Source of the DNA: CAYTGM01 sp964437365
GTDB taxonomy: Bacteria; Sumerlaeota; Sumerlaeia; SLMS01
Direction of reading: 5' to 3'
DNA: 64,000 nt
Assembly (NCBI GenBank): GCA_964437365.1
Contig: CAYTGM010000004.1
Location: 1-64,000, forward strand
Part shown: positions 25,407 through 34,234 of the stretch, one piece after another
How the letters are laid out: every line of letters begins with the position of its first letter
Position numbering within the stretch: position 1 is the stretch's first letter
Translations under genes and position numbers: made by a program
The notes under the pieces: generated by a model
What the model was told of the DNA's origin: nothing
Databases searched by the model: none
The model's input: the letters and a program-made list of their open reading frames with translations, nothing else

Positions 25407-27011
25407 TTAGGAGAAGATCCGGTAATTAATGTCGGGAAAGATATTATCTTTTTGCTCTAAAAGAGCAAGCCGCTGCTCATCAATGGTCTTCGCATTAATC
25501 TGTTCGTACAAATCATTGAACAGGAAAAGGTGTTGCTTCGTTCTCTTCACGGCATATTCAACAGTGGTGTCTGTTTTCATAATGAACGCCCAGTCGCTTG
25601 CCTGCGCGAGAAGCAATTCTCTGGCTGCCTGATTGAGTGCCCTTTGCGTGAGTTTATTGGGCTTCTTGAATTTCCGGGCTAACTCAACCATACGATCACC
25701 AGCGTGATGCAGGTGCCTGTATATCCAGTCGTTGCTTCCATCAAGCCATACTTCTGAATAGCCCCGGTTGCCCCAGGAGCTCTCAGAGGGAGTGGCAATC
25801 TGGTTGCTTGGATAGAGCTCCAGATATTCTGAGGGCAGAATAAGTGCAATGTCATCCTGATCAAAGTACATTTTCCGGATCAGAAAGTTCAGGAAGTCGG
25901 GACCTTCATACCACCAGTGGCCGAACAGCTCGGCGTCATAGGGTGCGACCACGATCGGCTGGCGATTCATCAGGGAAGAGAGGTGAAGAATCTGCTGCTG
26001 GCGATTAAACATGAAGTTTCCAGCGTGGTTTGCTGCCACTTCAAGAGCCTCGGAGGGAATATATGCATCCTTTTCTCGAAGATCTATATTCTTTCCCGTA
26101 ATCCGGTGATATTTCAAGCCAGTGGTTGTTCTCATCCCGCTTTCGTGTATATATGGTTTGATATAATCGTAATCAAGATCATAACCGATATCACGATAGA
26201 ACTCACGATAGCGATAATCTCCAGGATATCCCTCTTCCGCTGACCAGACGGAGCGGCTCGATTCCATGTCGCGTCCAAAGGCAGCAACGCCTGAAGGACA
26301 GTACAAGGGAGCGAAAACTCCGTAATGAGGGCGCTTGTCGGCGAAAAGAACACCGTGGGAATCGGTAAAGAAATACCTGATCCCAGCTTCTTTTATGTAC
26401 TCGTCTACCCCAGGATAGAAACCACATTCAGGGAGCCAGATTCCTTTCGGCTCCTCGCCGAAAACATTCGTATGCTCTTCAGCACCAATAAGAACCTGAG
26501 CCCTGACAGTCTCTGGAGTCTGTCTCAAGAGTGGAAGGTAACCATGGGTTGCTGAACAGGTGATGATCTCAAGGTTCCCCTTCTTCAGGAAGTGCTTGTA
26601 GCCTCCAAGAATATCACGTTCAAGTTCCTTTTCGTAGAGCTGAGCAACATCCTTCAGCTTCTTCTCATACATTTGAGCAACGACATGGAATTCTGAAGAG
26701 GATCGGGTTCGTTCCACTTCTTTTTCTGCGAGCTGAATCAACCTGCTGAGGTGCTCTGAGTAGCGACTCCGCAACAGTTCGTCATTGAGCATCGTGCACA
26801 AACTTGGAGTGAAAACCATGGTGAGACGAAAATCGCATTGATCTTTTTCAAGATCCCGCATCATCTTCAGCAGTGGAATATAAGTCTCCGAGATCGCTTC
26901 GAACAGCCAATCCTCTTCAAGGCAGTCATCAAACTCAGGGTGACGAACAAAGGGAAGGTGAGCGTGCAGAATCGGGGCAAAGAAGCCTTTTGCAGTTTCA
27001 GGGTTGATCAT
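25407..27011 (-). CDS. GH57 1,4-alpha-glucan branching enzyme (DUF1957 type)
   Basis: A 534-residue cytosolic enzyme. It starts with FFAPILHAHLPFVRHPEF, the GH57 motif 1 with the two His. It continues with ATHGYLPLL, then GIWLPECGFYPGVDEYI, whose Glu is the nucleophile, then APYDAELFGHWWYEGPDFL, whose Asp is the acid, and SSWGNRGYSEVWLDGSNDW. The length and these motifs match the Thermus/Thermococcus-type GH57 branching enzymes, which introduce alpha-1,6 branches into glycogen-like polymers. The gene runs alone, with the methyltransferase unit 84 bp downstream. With the DUF3536 enzyme and pullulanase it indicates storage and turnover of branched alpha-glucan. Confidence 0.93.
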   Translation of the reverse strand: MINPETAKGFFAPILHAHLPFVRHPEFDDCLEEDWLFEAISETYIPLLKMMRDLEKDQCDFRLTMVFTPSLCTMLNDELLRSRYSEHLSRLIQLAEKEVERTRSSSEFHVVAQMYEKKLKDVAQLYEKELERDILGGYKHFLKKGNLEIITCSATHGYLPLLRQTPETVRAQVLIGAEEHTNVFGEEPKGIWLPECGFYPGVDEYIKEAGIRYFFTDSHGVLFADKRPHYGVFAPLYCPSGVAAFGRDMESSRSVWSAEEGYPGDYRYREFYRDIGYDLDYDYIKPYIHESGMRTTTGLKYHRITGKNIDLREKDAYIPSEALEVAANHAGNFMFNRQQQILHLSSLMNRQPIVVAPYDAELFGHWWYEGPDFLNFLIRKMYFDQDDIALILPSEYLELYPSNQIATPSESSWGNRGYSEVWLDGSNDWIYRHLHHAGDRMVELARKFKKPNKLTQRALNQAARELLLAQASDWAFIMKTDTTVEYAVKRTKQHLFLFNDLYEQINAKTIDEQRLALLEQKDNIFPDINYRIFS

Positions 27012-27186
27012 TTAATTCAGTAGCTATCTTTATCGTTAGGATTTGTCTTCATACCTGAATGAGAACACAGGAATACAATGGGAGTCGGCAAGAGTTTTTG
27101 ATTCTGCCCCTCGCCATCGTTCCTGAGATTGACGCCCGTTTAACAAGTCTATTTAAAAGACCAAACCCTCAATTGAGCATCCGATT

Positions 27187-28821
27187 ATGTCCAATCCACC
27201 AAATTTCAGCGAAGTTCAGGAATTAGGCCCGTACAAGGTCATTCATCTCCTGGGAACCAACGATATTCTCGCAACTTTTAAGGGGCACCATGAGCATCAG
27301 GGTCTCAATGCTCAGGTAGTATGTCTCCATGAAAGCCAGCTGAAAGACCCTGATGCGTGGGTTCGCTTTATGGATGAAATGGATGGCCTCCTCAGACTAA
27401 CGGCCAATCGACTTTGTCACCCTTATGCCAGCGGCAACCAGGAAGGCTTTTTATGGGCAGCCTACGAATGGCAGAATGGCTCGCATATTGGAGCGAGGGT
27501 CAGAGATAAGGGCTTGCCAGAAACGTGGGACGCCTTCCAGTGGATTGGAGAAACGGCTCAGGCCATTGCTACTCATCAGGCCAGCTGCGGAGCCCATGGT
27601 GCCTTGAGTCCCGCATCGATTTTCATTAACGATTTTCCCCAAGCGAAGCTGCTCCATGGCGCCTGGGGAAGACTTTTCTACTCCATAGAGGGCGGGATTA
27701 AGAACCCGCAACTAACGAGTATCTTACCCTTTACTGCTCCAGAAAACCTCGATGTTTCTGTTCCTGATATTCAATCAGATGTCTACAGCCTGGGTGCTAA
27801 CCTTTATTACCTTATTTCCGGGGAACCCCCCGAATGGAGTGATGACCCGGCAGAGCTCATCAGGAGGGTATCATCACCCAATCTTGATCTGACGAAGATT
27901 GCAGAGTATGTGGATGAACCCTGCCTCGAAGTTCTCGAGGAAATGCTCTCGCCAGACCCCGATGAGAGACCTTTGAATCTTCCAGCCTTGTCTGATCGAT
28001 TGATCGCCCTGGGAAACAGTCTCTTTGAAAGATCACAGCAGCAAGGGGCAGGTCAGGGTTCTCCGGCCGTAACGGCTCCTGCGATAAACACAGAGCAGTC
28101 TCAGGCCACCCCTGTACCTCAGAAAGAAGCTCCCAAGCCCGAGGCGCCTCCCGTGACCCAGCCAACTGTTCAAGAGCCGGCAGTACAGCCTCCCCCACTC
28201 GATTCAACAGGCAAGAAAATTGGAGATGTCGTCTCCCAGCGCCAGAGCGAACTGGAGATCAAGAAACCTGATGATCTCCCTCCTCCACCTGCGCAGGAAC
28301 AGGCTCCTCAGGAAGAGCAAGCCAGCGCCACCTCATCGGCACCGAAAAAATCGATGCTACCAGTGATTCTTCTCGTTACGTTTGTCGGTCTGTTTATCGT
28401 TATTGGAGGAGCAGGCGCCGCGATTTTCTTCTTCTTTTCAACGGGTGAAGATGATAATTCGAGCACATCAATCGTGGAAAAGGACCAGCCTGCCCCGACG
28501 ACTTCGTCCAGTTCTACAGAGAACTCGAGTTCAGGATCAGACATGATCGCCGAGTATGATCTGGCGGCTGAAAAGCTGAGAATCCTGGGCCAGCTATCAA
28601 AGGGATTTCATCGCACCAACGGTCGCTGGCCTCGGAAACTGGCAGAGCTTGAGACGATGGGTGCCAAAACAGAAGATATGGTGGATCCATGGGGTAAAGA
28701 AGTGGACGTGCGCCTAGAATTTGTCGTCTCATCAGGAAAAGACAAGACATGGGATACTCAGGACGATATCTGGTATGATGCCGACAAGGCTCTGCCAGGC
28801 GGATACGACTATACTCCCTGA
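27187..28821 (+). CDS. Pseudokinase fused through a membrane helix to a GspG-like domain
   Basis: A 544-residue protein. Residues 12-285 have the layout of a Ser/Thr kinase: LGPYKVIHLLG, the HGALSPASIF catalytic-loop equivalent, LLHGAWG at the DFG place, the LPFTAPENL and DIQSDVYSLGANLYYLISG motifs. The catalytic Asp of HRD and the Asp of DFG are missing, and no clear Lys in VAxK is seen, so it is almost certainly inactive. A Pro/Glu-rich linker (290-385) leads to one membrane helix (around 390-415). The C-terminal 80 residues (GQLSKGFHRTNGRWPRKLAE ... WGKEVDV ... SSGKDKTWDTQDDIWYD) match the soluble part of type II secretion major pseudopilin GspG, without the pilin helix. Standalone gene. 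Confidence 0.85.
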   Translation: MSNPPNFSEVQELGPYKVIHLLGTNDILATFKGHHEHQGLNAQVVCLHESQLKDPDAWVRFMDEMDGLLRLTANRLCHPYASGNQEGFLWAAYEWQNGSHIGARVRDKGLPETWDAFQWIGETAQAIATHQASCGAHGALSPASIFINDFPQAKLLHGAWGRLFYSIEGGIKNPQLTSILPFTAPENLDVSVPDIQSDVYSLGANLYYLISGEPPEWSDDPAELIRRVSSPNLDLTKIAEYVDEPCLEVLEEMLSPDPDERPLNLPALSDRLIALGNSLFERSQQQGAGQGSPAVTAPAINTEQSQATPVPQKEAPKPEAPPVTQPTVQEPAVQPPPLDSTGKKIGDVVSQRQSELEIKKPDDLPPPPAQEQAPQEEQASATSSAPKKSMLPVILLVTFVGLFIVIGGAGAAIFFFFSTGEDDNSSTSIVEKDQPAPTTSSSSTENSSSGSDMIAEYDLAAEKLRILGQLSKGFHRTNGRWPRKLAELETMGAKTEDMVDPWGKEVDVRLEFVVSSGKDKTWDTQDDIWYDADKALPGGYDYTP

Positions 28822-28843
28822 GGATGGTCGGTCAAAAGCCGAG

Positions 28844-29386
28844 CTACTCTTCTGCCTTACCTGCCCTAAGATCGATTCCCCATTCCTTCATGATGAGGTC
28901 GGGGATTTTCTTGGATAAACTTTGCTGGCTTGCCCATCGGCGGGTTGCATCATCCTTGGCTTCGGGGGTTGCAAATCGTCGTTCTTCAGGATCAGCACCA
29001 AGCCGTGCGAGGTCGAGTCGATCGGCGTCCCAGCATGTTAAGAGTGTTATATTTCCCGTGAGGAGGCCACGTGCATGATCCTCACAAGCCTCCTGGAGAA
29101 GCATGAACTGATTATCATCGAGATCGAAATAATAGCCGCGCCATTCATGAGCCAGACGGGCCGCGCGAATCCCGTGCTCGGGATCAAAAGACTCAAGCTT
29201 TCTGCAGGAATCATGAAAGACGGAAAATAACTCAACGACTTCCAGATCGGCACCAGTACGATTCACCAGACTCCGACCATTTTCCAGGACTCTTGCCCAA
29301 TGAATCAGTCCATGAGGGCCTTCAGGGTTGAGTTTATATTGAGCTACAAGAGCTTTGATAAGATCAGGTGTGATTGCGCTAGCCAT
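28844..29386 (-). CDS. HD-domain protein (predicted phosphohydrolase)
   Basis: A 180-residue protein with an HD-type metal site: HGLIHWARVLENG near residue 25, the FHDSCR pair around 57, EDHARG around 102, and CWDADRLDLARLG around 119. This is the arrangement of small HD-domain hydrolases that act on nucleotides or phosphoesters. The exact substrate is unknown. GGGAAGC lies before the ATG at 29386. It converges with the pseudokinase gene, 22 bp between stops. Confidence 0.82.
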   Translation of the reverse strand: MASAITPDLIKALVAQYKLNPEGPHGLIHWARVLENGRSLVNRTGADLEVVELFSVFHDSCRKLESFDPEHGIRAARLAHEWRGYYFDLDDNQFMLLQEACEDHARGLLTGNITLLTCWDADRLDLARLGADPEERRFATPEAKDDATRRWASQQSLSKKIPDLIMKEWGIDLRAGKAEE

Positions 29387-29589
29387 AAGCTTCCCACTGA
29401 TTTGAGATGAGAGTGCTTATTCCATATCGGCAAGAATGCCTGGATGTCTAGAGTCATCTTGGAAAATTCCTGAAATAACGAAACGGATAAAATGAAGCCT
29501 TGTCGGTGATCACTGCTCTCAGGTTAAAAGGCAAGCCAGTTCAGAAAACGTCAGAAACCATTCGTCCATTTCTCCCAGTTAGATCCATC

Positions 29590-31551
29590 ATGGAAAAAGA
29601 CCACCTACCCATCAAATACCTGTTTATCTTACTGAGTGTCGCCACTCTTATACGAATTCTTTACTTTCTGGAACACTCAACTTCTCCCTTCTTCACCGTT
29701 GCCGTTCTCGACAGCAAGTACTACCATCAGTTTGCCGTCAATATCACAAGCTCTGGTGACACATCGATCTATGGTGGGTTTCGACCAGTCCTTTACCCTT
29801 ATTTTCTTTCACTCATCTATACGATTTCAGGAACGACTCTTGGAGTAGTCATGGCCCAGCTTGTGCAACACGTTCTTGGACTGGTGACCATCCTGCTAAT
29901 CGTGATAACGTGTAAAGAAGTCTTCAGCTCATGGAGAGCAGGCCTTTGTGCAGGAACTTTATATACCCTTTCAGGCACACCGCTCTTTTTTGAGGGGGAG
30001 ATCCTGATCGTTACCTTCTTTACCTTCCTTTGTACCTTACTTCTCTTCCTGATTATTAAAGCCTTGAACAGTGAAGGGAAAAGCCAGTGGGGCTGGTGGC
30101 TATCCTGTGGAGTTGCCCATGCCCTTGCGGCACAAGCCCGTCCAAACATCCTCTTATTTCTCCCGATCTATATTATCTTATGTTTCTTTTTGTATATTCG
30201 CGAGAGAAAAACCTGTAGCTCTCTGATGCCAATGATTGCAGTAGTATCATGGTTTGCTGTACAAGGCCTGTTTGGGTTCGTAAATCAGGCACAGTCAGGA
30301 CATTATCAGTTCACCACAAGTGCTGGTGGAATCAATTTCTATCTGGGTAATCGCCCGGGCGCCGACGGCCTTGTCCCTCGACAGCCATCCAGTGTCACCT
30401 ATAGCGAGGAGTATCTCGACTCCATTCAGGTATTTGCACGCCAGGATTATCAACGAAGGATGCTCGAGCAAAACGAAACCCCAAGCACCGACCCTTCTGA
30501 CATTTCGAGGTTCTGGATCCATCAAACCTTTAAAGAAGTTAATGGAGAATATACTCACTTCTTTAAACAATTTATGAGAAAGACCCTCTTGCTCCTCTCC
30601 TACCGGGAATTTGCCAACAACAAATCACTCTCCTTTATTAAGACACACGAATCCTACATTCTCAAGTTTCTATTCCCCGGGTGGTGGCTACTATTACTTC
30701 TCGTACCTTTTGGCATTTTCCACGCACATCGAAGCGGTAACACTTCTGGACTTCTGACCCTGTGCGTCTATATTTTACTCATGAGCACCTCGATCATATT
30801 GTTTTTCGTCAATGCAAGATTCCGACTTCCAATCTGGCCTGCCCTGGCGATTCTGTCAGGAGGAGGGTGTTTAGAGATATATGGTGCAATTAAGAGGAAA
30901 TCGTATAGACTTCTGTCGCTTGAATCCATTCCTGCAATCCTGCTTCTACCTCTCATCTTTGTAAACTGGCTCAAAGTTCCAGCGGACGATCACTCGCGAG
31001 ACTTTTTCTTCAGGTCTATCGCCTACTATGAAACAGGCAGATATGAAGAAGCTTTGGGAGATGCAAAAAGAGGACTTGAACTGGACCCATCGAATATGGA
31101 TCTGCTCTTCCAACTGGGAAATTCACAATATGCTTCCGGAAAATTCGAAGACGCATTACAGTCTTACCAGGAATACGCTAAAGAGAATCCAGAAGAGTAT
31201 CGTGTTTGGAATAATCTCGGTGCCACCTGTGAATCACTTAATCTATACGAACGAGCATTAACCTCATACGAGAAGGCGTTTACGATCAACCCTCAGCACT
31301 ATTCATCACAAATCAACTACGGGTTGCTGGCCATCAAACTCCAAAGGACTGAGTTACTGGAGGCTTCACTTAACAAATTTGAAGAGAGGTTTGGTCAAAC
31401 TCCAGAAATTATATCTTTAAAGGCTCTGCTGGCTTATGTGGAGAATGATCGAGAACGATTTGAAGAATTAACTGCGGATCTTGAAAGAAACGGGTCGAAC
31501 TCCTGGAAACGCATGTTTGATGAATTTAATGAGTTTAGAGAAAACGAATAG
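29590..31551 (+). CDS. PMT-like glycosyltransferase membrane protein with C-terminal TPRs
   Basis: About 653 residues from the ATG at 29590; a longer in-frame reading from 29500 (TTG) lacks membrane or signal features. It has about 11 hydrophobic segments up to residue 460. The first loop (SPFFTVAVLDSKYYHQFAVN) and later RPVLYPYFLSLIY resemble the PMT/GT39 family, which transfers sugars from lipid carriers. The C-terminus holds about three TPR units (YEEALGDAKRGLELDPSNMD, FEDALQSYQEYAKENPEEYR, YERALTSYEKAFTINPQHYS). The TPRs follow the last membrane helix and may recruit an acceptor. Surface glycosylation is likely; the exact substrate is unknown. Confidence 0.78.
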   Translation: MEKDHLPIKYLFILLSVATLIRILYFLEHSTSPFFTVAVLDSKYYHQFAVNITSSGDTSIYGGFRPVLYPYFLSLIYTISGTTLGVVMAQLVQHVLGLVTILLIVITCKEVFSSWRAGLCAGTLYTLSGTPLFFEGEILIVTFFTFLCTLLLFLIIKALNSEGKSQWGWWLSCGVAHALAAQARPNILLFLPIYIILCFFLYIRERKTCSSLMPMIAVVSWFAVQGLFGFVNQAQSGHYQFTTSAGGINFYLGNRPGADGLVPRQPSSVTYSEEYLDSIQVFARQDYQRRMLEQNETPSTDPSDISRFWIHQTFKEVNGEYTHFFKQFMRKTLLLLSYREFANNKSLSFIKTHESYILKFLFPGWWLLLLLVPFGIFHAHRSGNTSGLLTLCVYILLMSTSIILFFVNARFRLPIWPALAILSGGGCLEIYGAIKRKSYRLLSLESIPAILLLPLIFVNWLKVPADDHSRDFFFRSIAYYETGRYEEALGDAKRGLELDPSNMDLLFQLGNSQYASGKFEDALQSYQEYAKENPEEYRVWNNLGATCESLNLYERALTSYEKAFTINPQHYSSQINYGLLAIKLQRTELLEASLNKFEERFGQTPEIISLKALLAYVENDRERFEELTADLERNGSNSWKRMFDEFNEFRENE

Positions 31552-31577
31552 TTCGTGGTCTGCAGGAGCCGAGCTTA

Positions 31578-32633
31578 TTACAGCCCTTGCAAATCAAGTC
31601 CCTCACGAACGTATTGGGGATATGTCTGATGCAGCTTTCTGTTTCCCTCCTGATTTACATGACCCAAATCTGAAAAGAACTTTCGATCCCACTGTTCCAG
31701 GTCTTTTCCAACGAGCACTACATGGGGATAATCCTCGATCAGCATCTCCAACTGGCTTCTCCACGAAGCAAGAATACCTTTCTCTTCATAATATTCGTAT
31801 AGAAAGTCTGGTATCGGGGTATTGCATATAATAACGGGGATCTCTTCCTCTTTTGTCAAATCGAGAAACTTTCGATAGGCCTTCACGACTTCTTCAGATC
31901 TGTAATCTTTTAATTCAAAGATGTTCTCATTTACCGACGTTAAAGTATTCTCAGCTGCCAAGTCGTACTGATTGAGAACGAACCCTCCGCCCCGACTGTA
32001 CTCGCTCAACCATCGATTTTCATTCTCGGGGTACCCCGGCCACTCAAGAGTACGAGCAAACTCCTTGAACTTGGGAATGAATTCCGACCTGTGAGCAACA
32101 CTCGGAGGCCTGAGTCTATACTGAAGAATTCTCCAGAATGCTCCTGCATTGTTCTCTTTGAGCAGAGACAATAAGTAGGGGGTGGATGGTATACTGTAAT
32201 AGGACCGCGTACGGACAATTTCCGACCCATCAGCAAGCATTTTCTCAGGAGGAACGGAAATGAAGTTTGGATGAAAGTTCACAACCACTGCCTTCGGTTG
32301 GAGATCGTAGTAGAGAAAACTTTCAAGCATATAGAAGTAGGCATCACTCCCAAAGGAGGGCCACGAGAGATTGACAATATCCTCACCCGTGAAATCAGAC
32401 AGGATCTTCTCACTAAAGGAAAAGTACCGACTATCGCCAAGGATATAGACACTTCCAGATTCTATTTCTCTGTGTATTACACGAGACTTCTTCTTCTCCA
32501 TCACTGGCATGGGGCTTAGTGAAAGATCCTCGCCAAAGAAAGACAAAGCTGATTCGATTGCAACAATAACAGCCAATGCTATGAGAAACCCCAAGGGGAA
32601 CTTAGAATTGAAAGTAGATGAACGGCTTGTCAT
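31578..32633 (-). CDS. AlgJ/AlgX-like SGNH membrane protein
   Basis: About 351 residues from ATG at 32633. One N-terminal membrane helix (FPLGFLIALAVIVAIESAL) is followed by a periplasmic SGNH-type domain: YILGDSRYFSFSEKI (GDS motif), LVGKDLEQWDRKFFSDLGHV and NQEGNRKL (D..H pair). This layout, next to an MBOAT gene, matches the AlgI-AlgJ/X type pairs that O-acetylate exported polysaccharide: the MBOAT passes acyl groups to the periplasm and the SGNH protein transfers them. It overlaps the upstream MBOAT gene by 32 bp, so coupling is certain. Confidence 0.75.
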   Translation of the reverse strand: MTSRSSTFNSKFPLGFLIALAVIVAIESALSFFGEDLSLSPMPVMEKKKSRVIHREIESGSVYILGDSRYFSFSEKILSDFTGEDIVNLSWPSFGSDAYFYMLESFLYYDLQPKAVVVNFHPNFISVPPEKMLADGSEIVRTRSYYSIPSTPYLLSLLKENNAGAFWRILQYRLRPPSVAHRSEFIPKFKEFARTLEWPGYPENENRWLSEYSRGGGFVLNQYDLAAENTLTSVNENIFELKDYRSEEVVKAYRKFLDLTKEEEIPVIICNTPIPDFLYEYYEEKGILASWRSQLEMLIEDYPHVVLVGKDLEQWDRKFFSDLGHVNQEGNRKLHQTYPQYVREGLDLQGL

Positions 32634-33993
32634 CGAATACACCACCAAGTGAGATCGAAAAGTAAATGACCAGATATAGAACAACACGCGCTAACACGGG
32701 TAGTTTAAGGGGAGCCATGAGATCGGATTTCTGTGCCTGCAGTACTTGGACAATCAGTAGAATGATCGAATATCCGAGTATCGCCAGGAACATCTCCAAG
32801 GCACCATCGTGGCGAAAACCAGATGAAATGAACATTCCCAGATCTGACATTTCATTAATACGAAAAAAGAACCATCCCAGGCAAGTTAAGTTAAAGAAGA
32901 TGAATCCTGCAATGAGTTTAGCCATTATCCCAGTGCTTTCGAATGCCTGCTTTCCAAACAGTCCTCGATAGGCAACGAGGAGCATTCCATGATAAGCACC
33001 CCAGAGGACAAAATTCCAGGCCGCCCCGTGCCAGAGTCCTCCTAGAAGCATCGTAATCGTCAAGTTTCTGAACACTCGACTCTGTGTACCGGCACTGCCT
33101 CCAAGCGGAATATAGAGATAGTCACGAAGCCATTGAGAAAGGCTGATGTGCCAACGCCTCCAGAACTGCTGTGGATTGAGACTGAAATAAGGCAAATTGA
33201 AATTCAGCATTAAATTAAAACCGAGAATTCGAGCAACGCCACGAGCTATATCCGTATAGCCGGAAAAATCTGCGTAGATCTGTATCGCGAATGCGTAGGT
33301 ACCAATAAGAAGGTAGAGTATCCCGTGTTCAGAAGGGTTTCCGTATACCTGATCCACATAGTAGCCCAGATTATCAGCGATAAAGACTTTTTTGTAGAGT
33401 CCCCAGGCAATAAGCCACCCGCCCTCTTTAAACCCATCGAGAGTCATGCGACGTGGATTGTTTATTTGTGGAAGAAGACGAGACCCTCTCTCAATAGGTC
33501 CCGCCACGAGTTGAGGGAAGAAAGCGACATAAAGTGCGAAGTCAAAGAACGATCTGCTTGCTCGAACATCACCTCGATAGACGTCTATGGTATAGCTCAA
33601 AGTTTGAAATGTATAGAAGGAAACACCAACGGGCACAGCAATTTCAATAAAGTACAGGTTAGATTGGAGACCAACCGCCTGGAAGATTTGAATGAGGTTT
33701 TCGACAAAGAAATCGTAGTACTTGAAGAAACAAAGGATGCTCAGATTTCCGAACAGAGAAGCAAAGAGGTACTTTTTCTTTTCGTTGCCTGATGCTTTTT
33801 CCAGAGCCAGGCCGCAAAAGAAATCCAACATCGTGGACAGCAGAATAAGTGTGAGGAATCGGTAGTCCCACCAGCCGTAAAAGACATAGCTGGCGATGAG
33901 TAAGAACCGATTCTGCCCTTTCCACCTCAAACAAGAGTAGATGCCAAGCGCACACAGGAAGAAGAGGGCAAATTCGTAACTGTCAAAAAGCAT
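32602..33993 (-). CDS. MBOAT O-acyltransferase (AlgI/DltB-like)
   Basis: A 463-residue multi-pass membrane protein of the MBOAT family. Signatures are LSYTIDVYRG, FFPQLVAGPIERGSRLLPQ, DFSGYTDIARG, LNPQQFWRRWHISLSQWLRDY, YIPLGG, and LLGGLWHGAAWNFVLWGAYHG with the invariant His. It should move acetyl (or other acyl) groups across the membrane for polysaccharide O-acylation. It forms a two-gene operon with the overlapping SGNH protein. The minus-strand ATG is at 33993. Whether the target is alginate-like or another glycan is unknown. Confidence 0.94.
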   Translation of the reverse strand: MLFDSYEFALFFLCALGIYSCLRWKGQNRFLLIASYVFYGWWDYRFLTLILLSTMLDFFCGLALEKASGNEKKKYLFASLFGNLSILCFFKYYDFFVENLIQIFQAVGLQSNLYFIEIAVPVGVSFYTFQTLSYTIDVYRGDVRASRSFFDFALYVAFFPQLVAGPIERGSRLLPQINNPRRMTLDGFKEGGWLIAWGLYKKVFIADNLGYYVDQVYGNPSEHGILYLLIGTYAFAIQIYADFSGYTDIARGVARILGFNLMLNFNLPYFSLNPQQFWRRWHISLSQWLRDYLYIPLGGSAGTQSRVFRNLTITMLLGGLWHGAAWNFVLWGAYHGMLLVAYRGLFGKQAFESTGIMAKLIAGFIFFNLTCLGWFFFRINEMSDLGMFISSGFRHDGALEMFLAILGYSIILLIVQVLQAQKSDLMAPLKLPVLARVVLYLVIYFSISLGGVFDDKPFIYFQF

Positions 33994-34156
33994 GAAAACT
34001 TAATCTGGTTTAGTCCAAAAAGAATAGTAACACCGTCATTCAAACCCGATATTCAAGGGGACTATTATGGGGATCAACAGTTGAGAGAAACTCAATGGTG
34101 ATTATGGAATGAAAGACTAAGTCTGATAGAGACCTTTGGAAGTTAGAGCCGTTCCC

Positions 34157-34198
34157 TAAAAAGTAAAGATGGCAGCCTCAAATGAGACTGCCATCTCG
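34157..34198 (-). terminator. Rho-independent terminator of the large exported protein gene
   Basis: A 13-bp stem (34168-34180 with 34183-34195, one U-G wobble on the minus strand) is followed on the minus strand by a T-rich run (TTTACTTTTT). It lies 40 nt after the stop codon at 34235. The wobble and T-run both mark the minus strand as the transcribed one. Confidence 0.85.
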
Positions 34199-34234
34199 TT
34201 GGTCAATGGTTATGTCGATCTATTGTATCGACGA

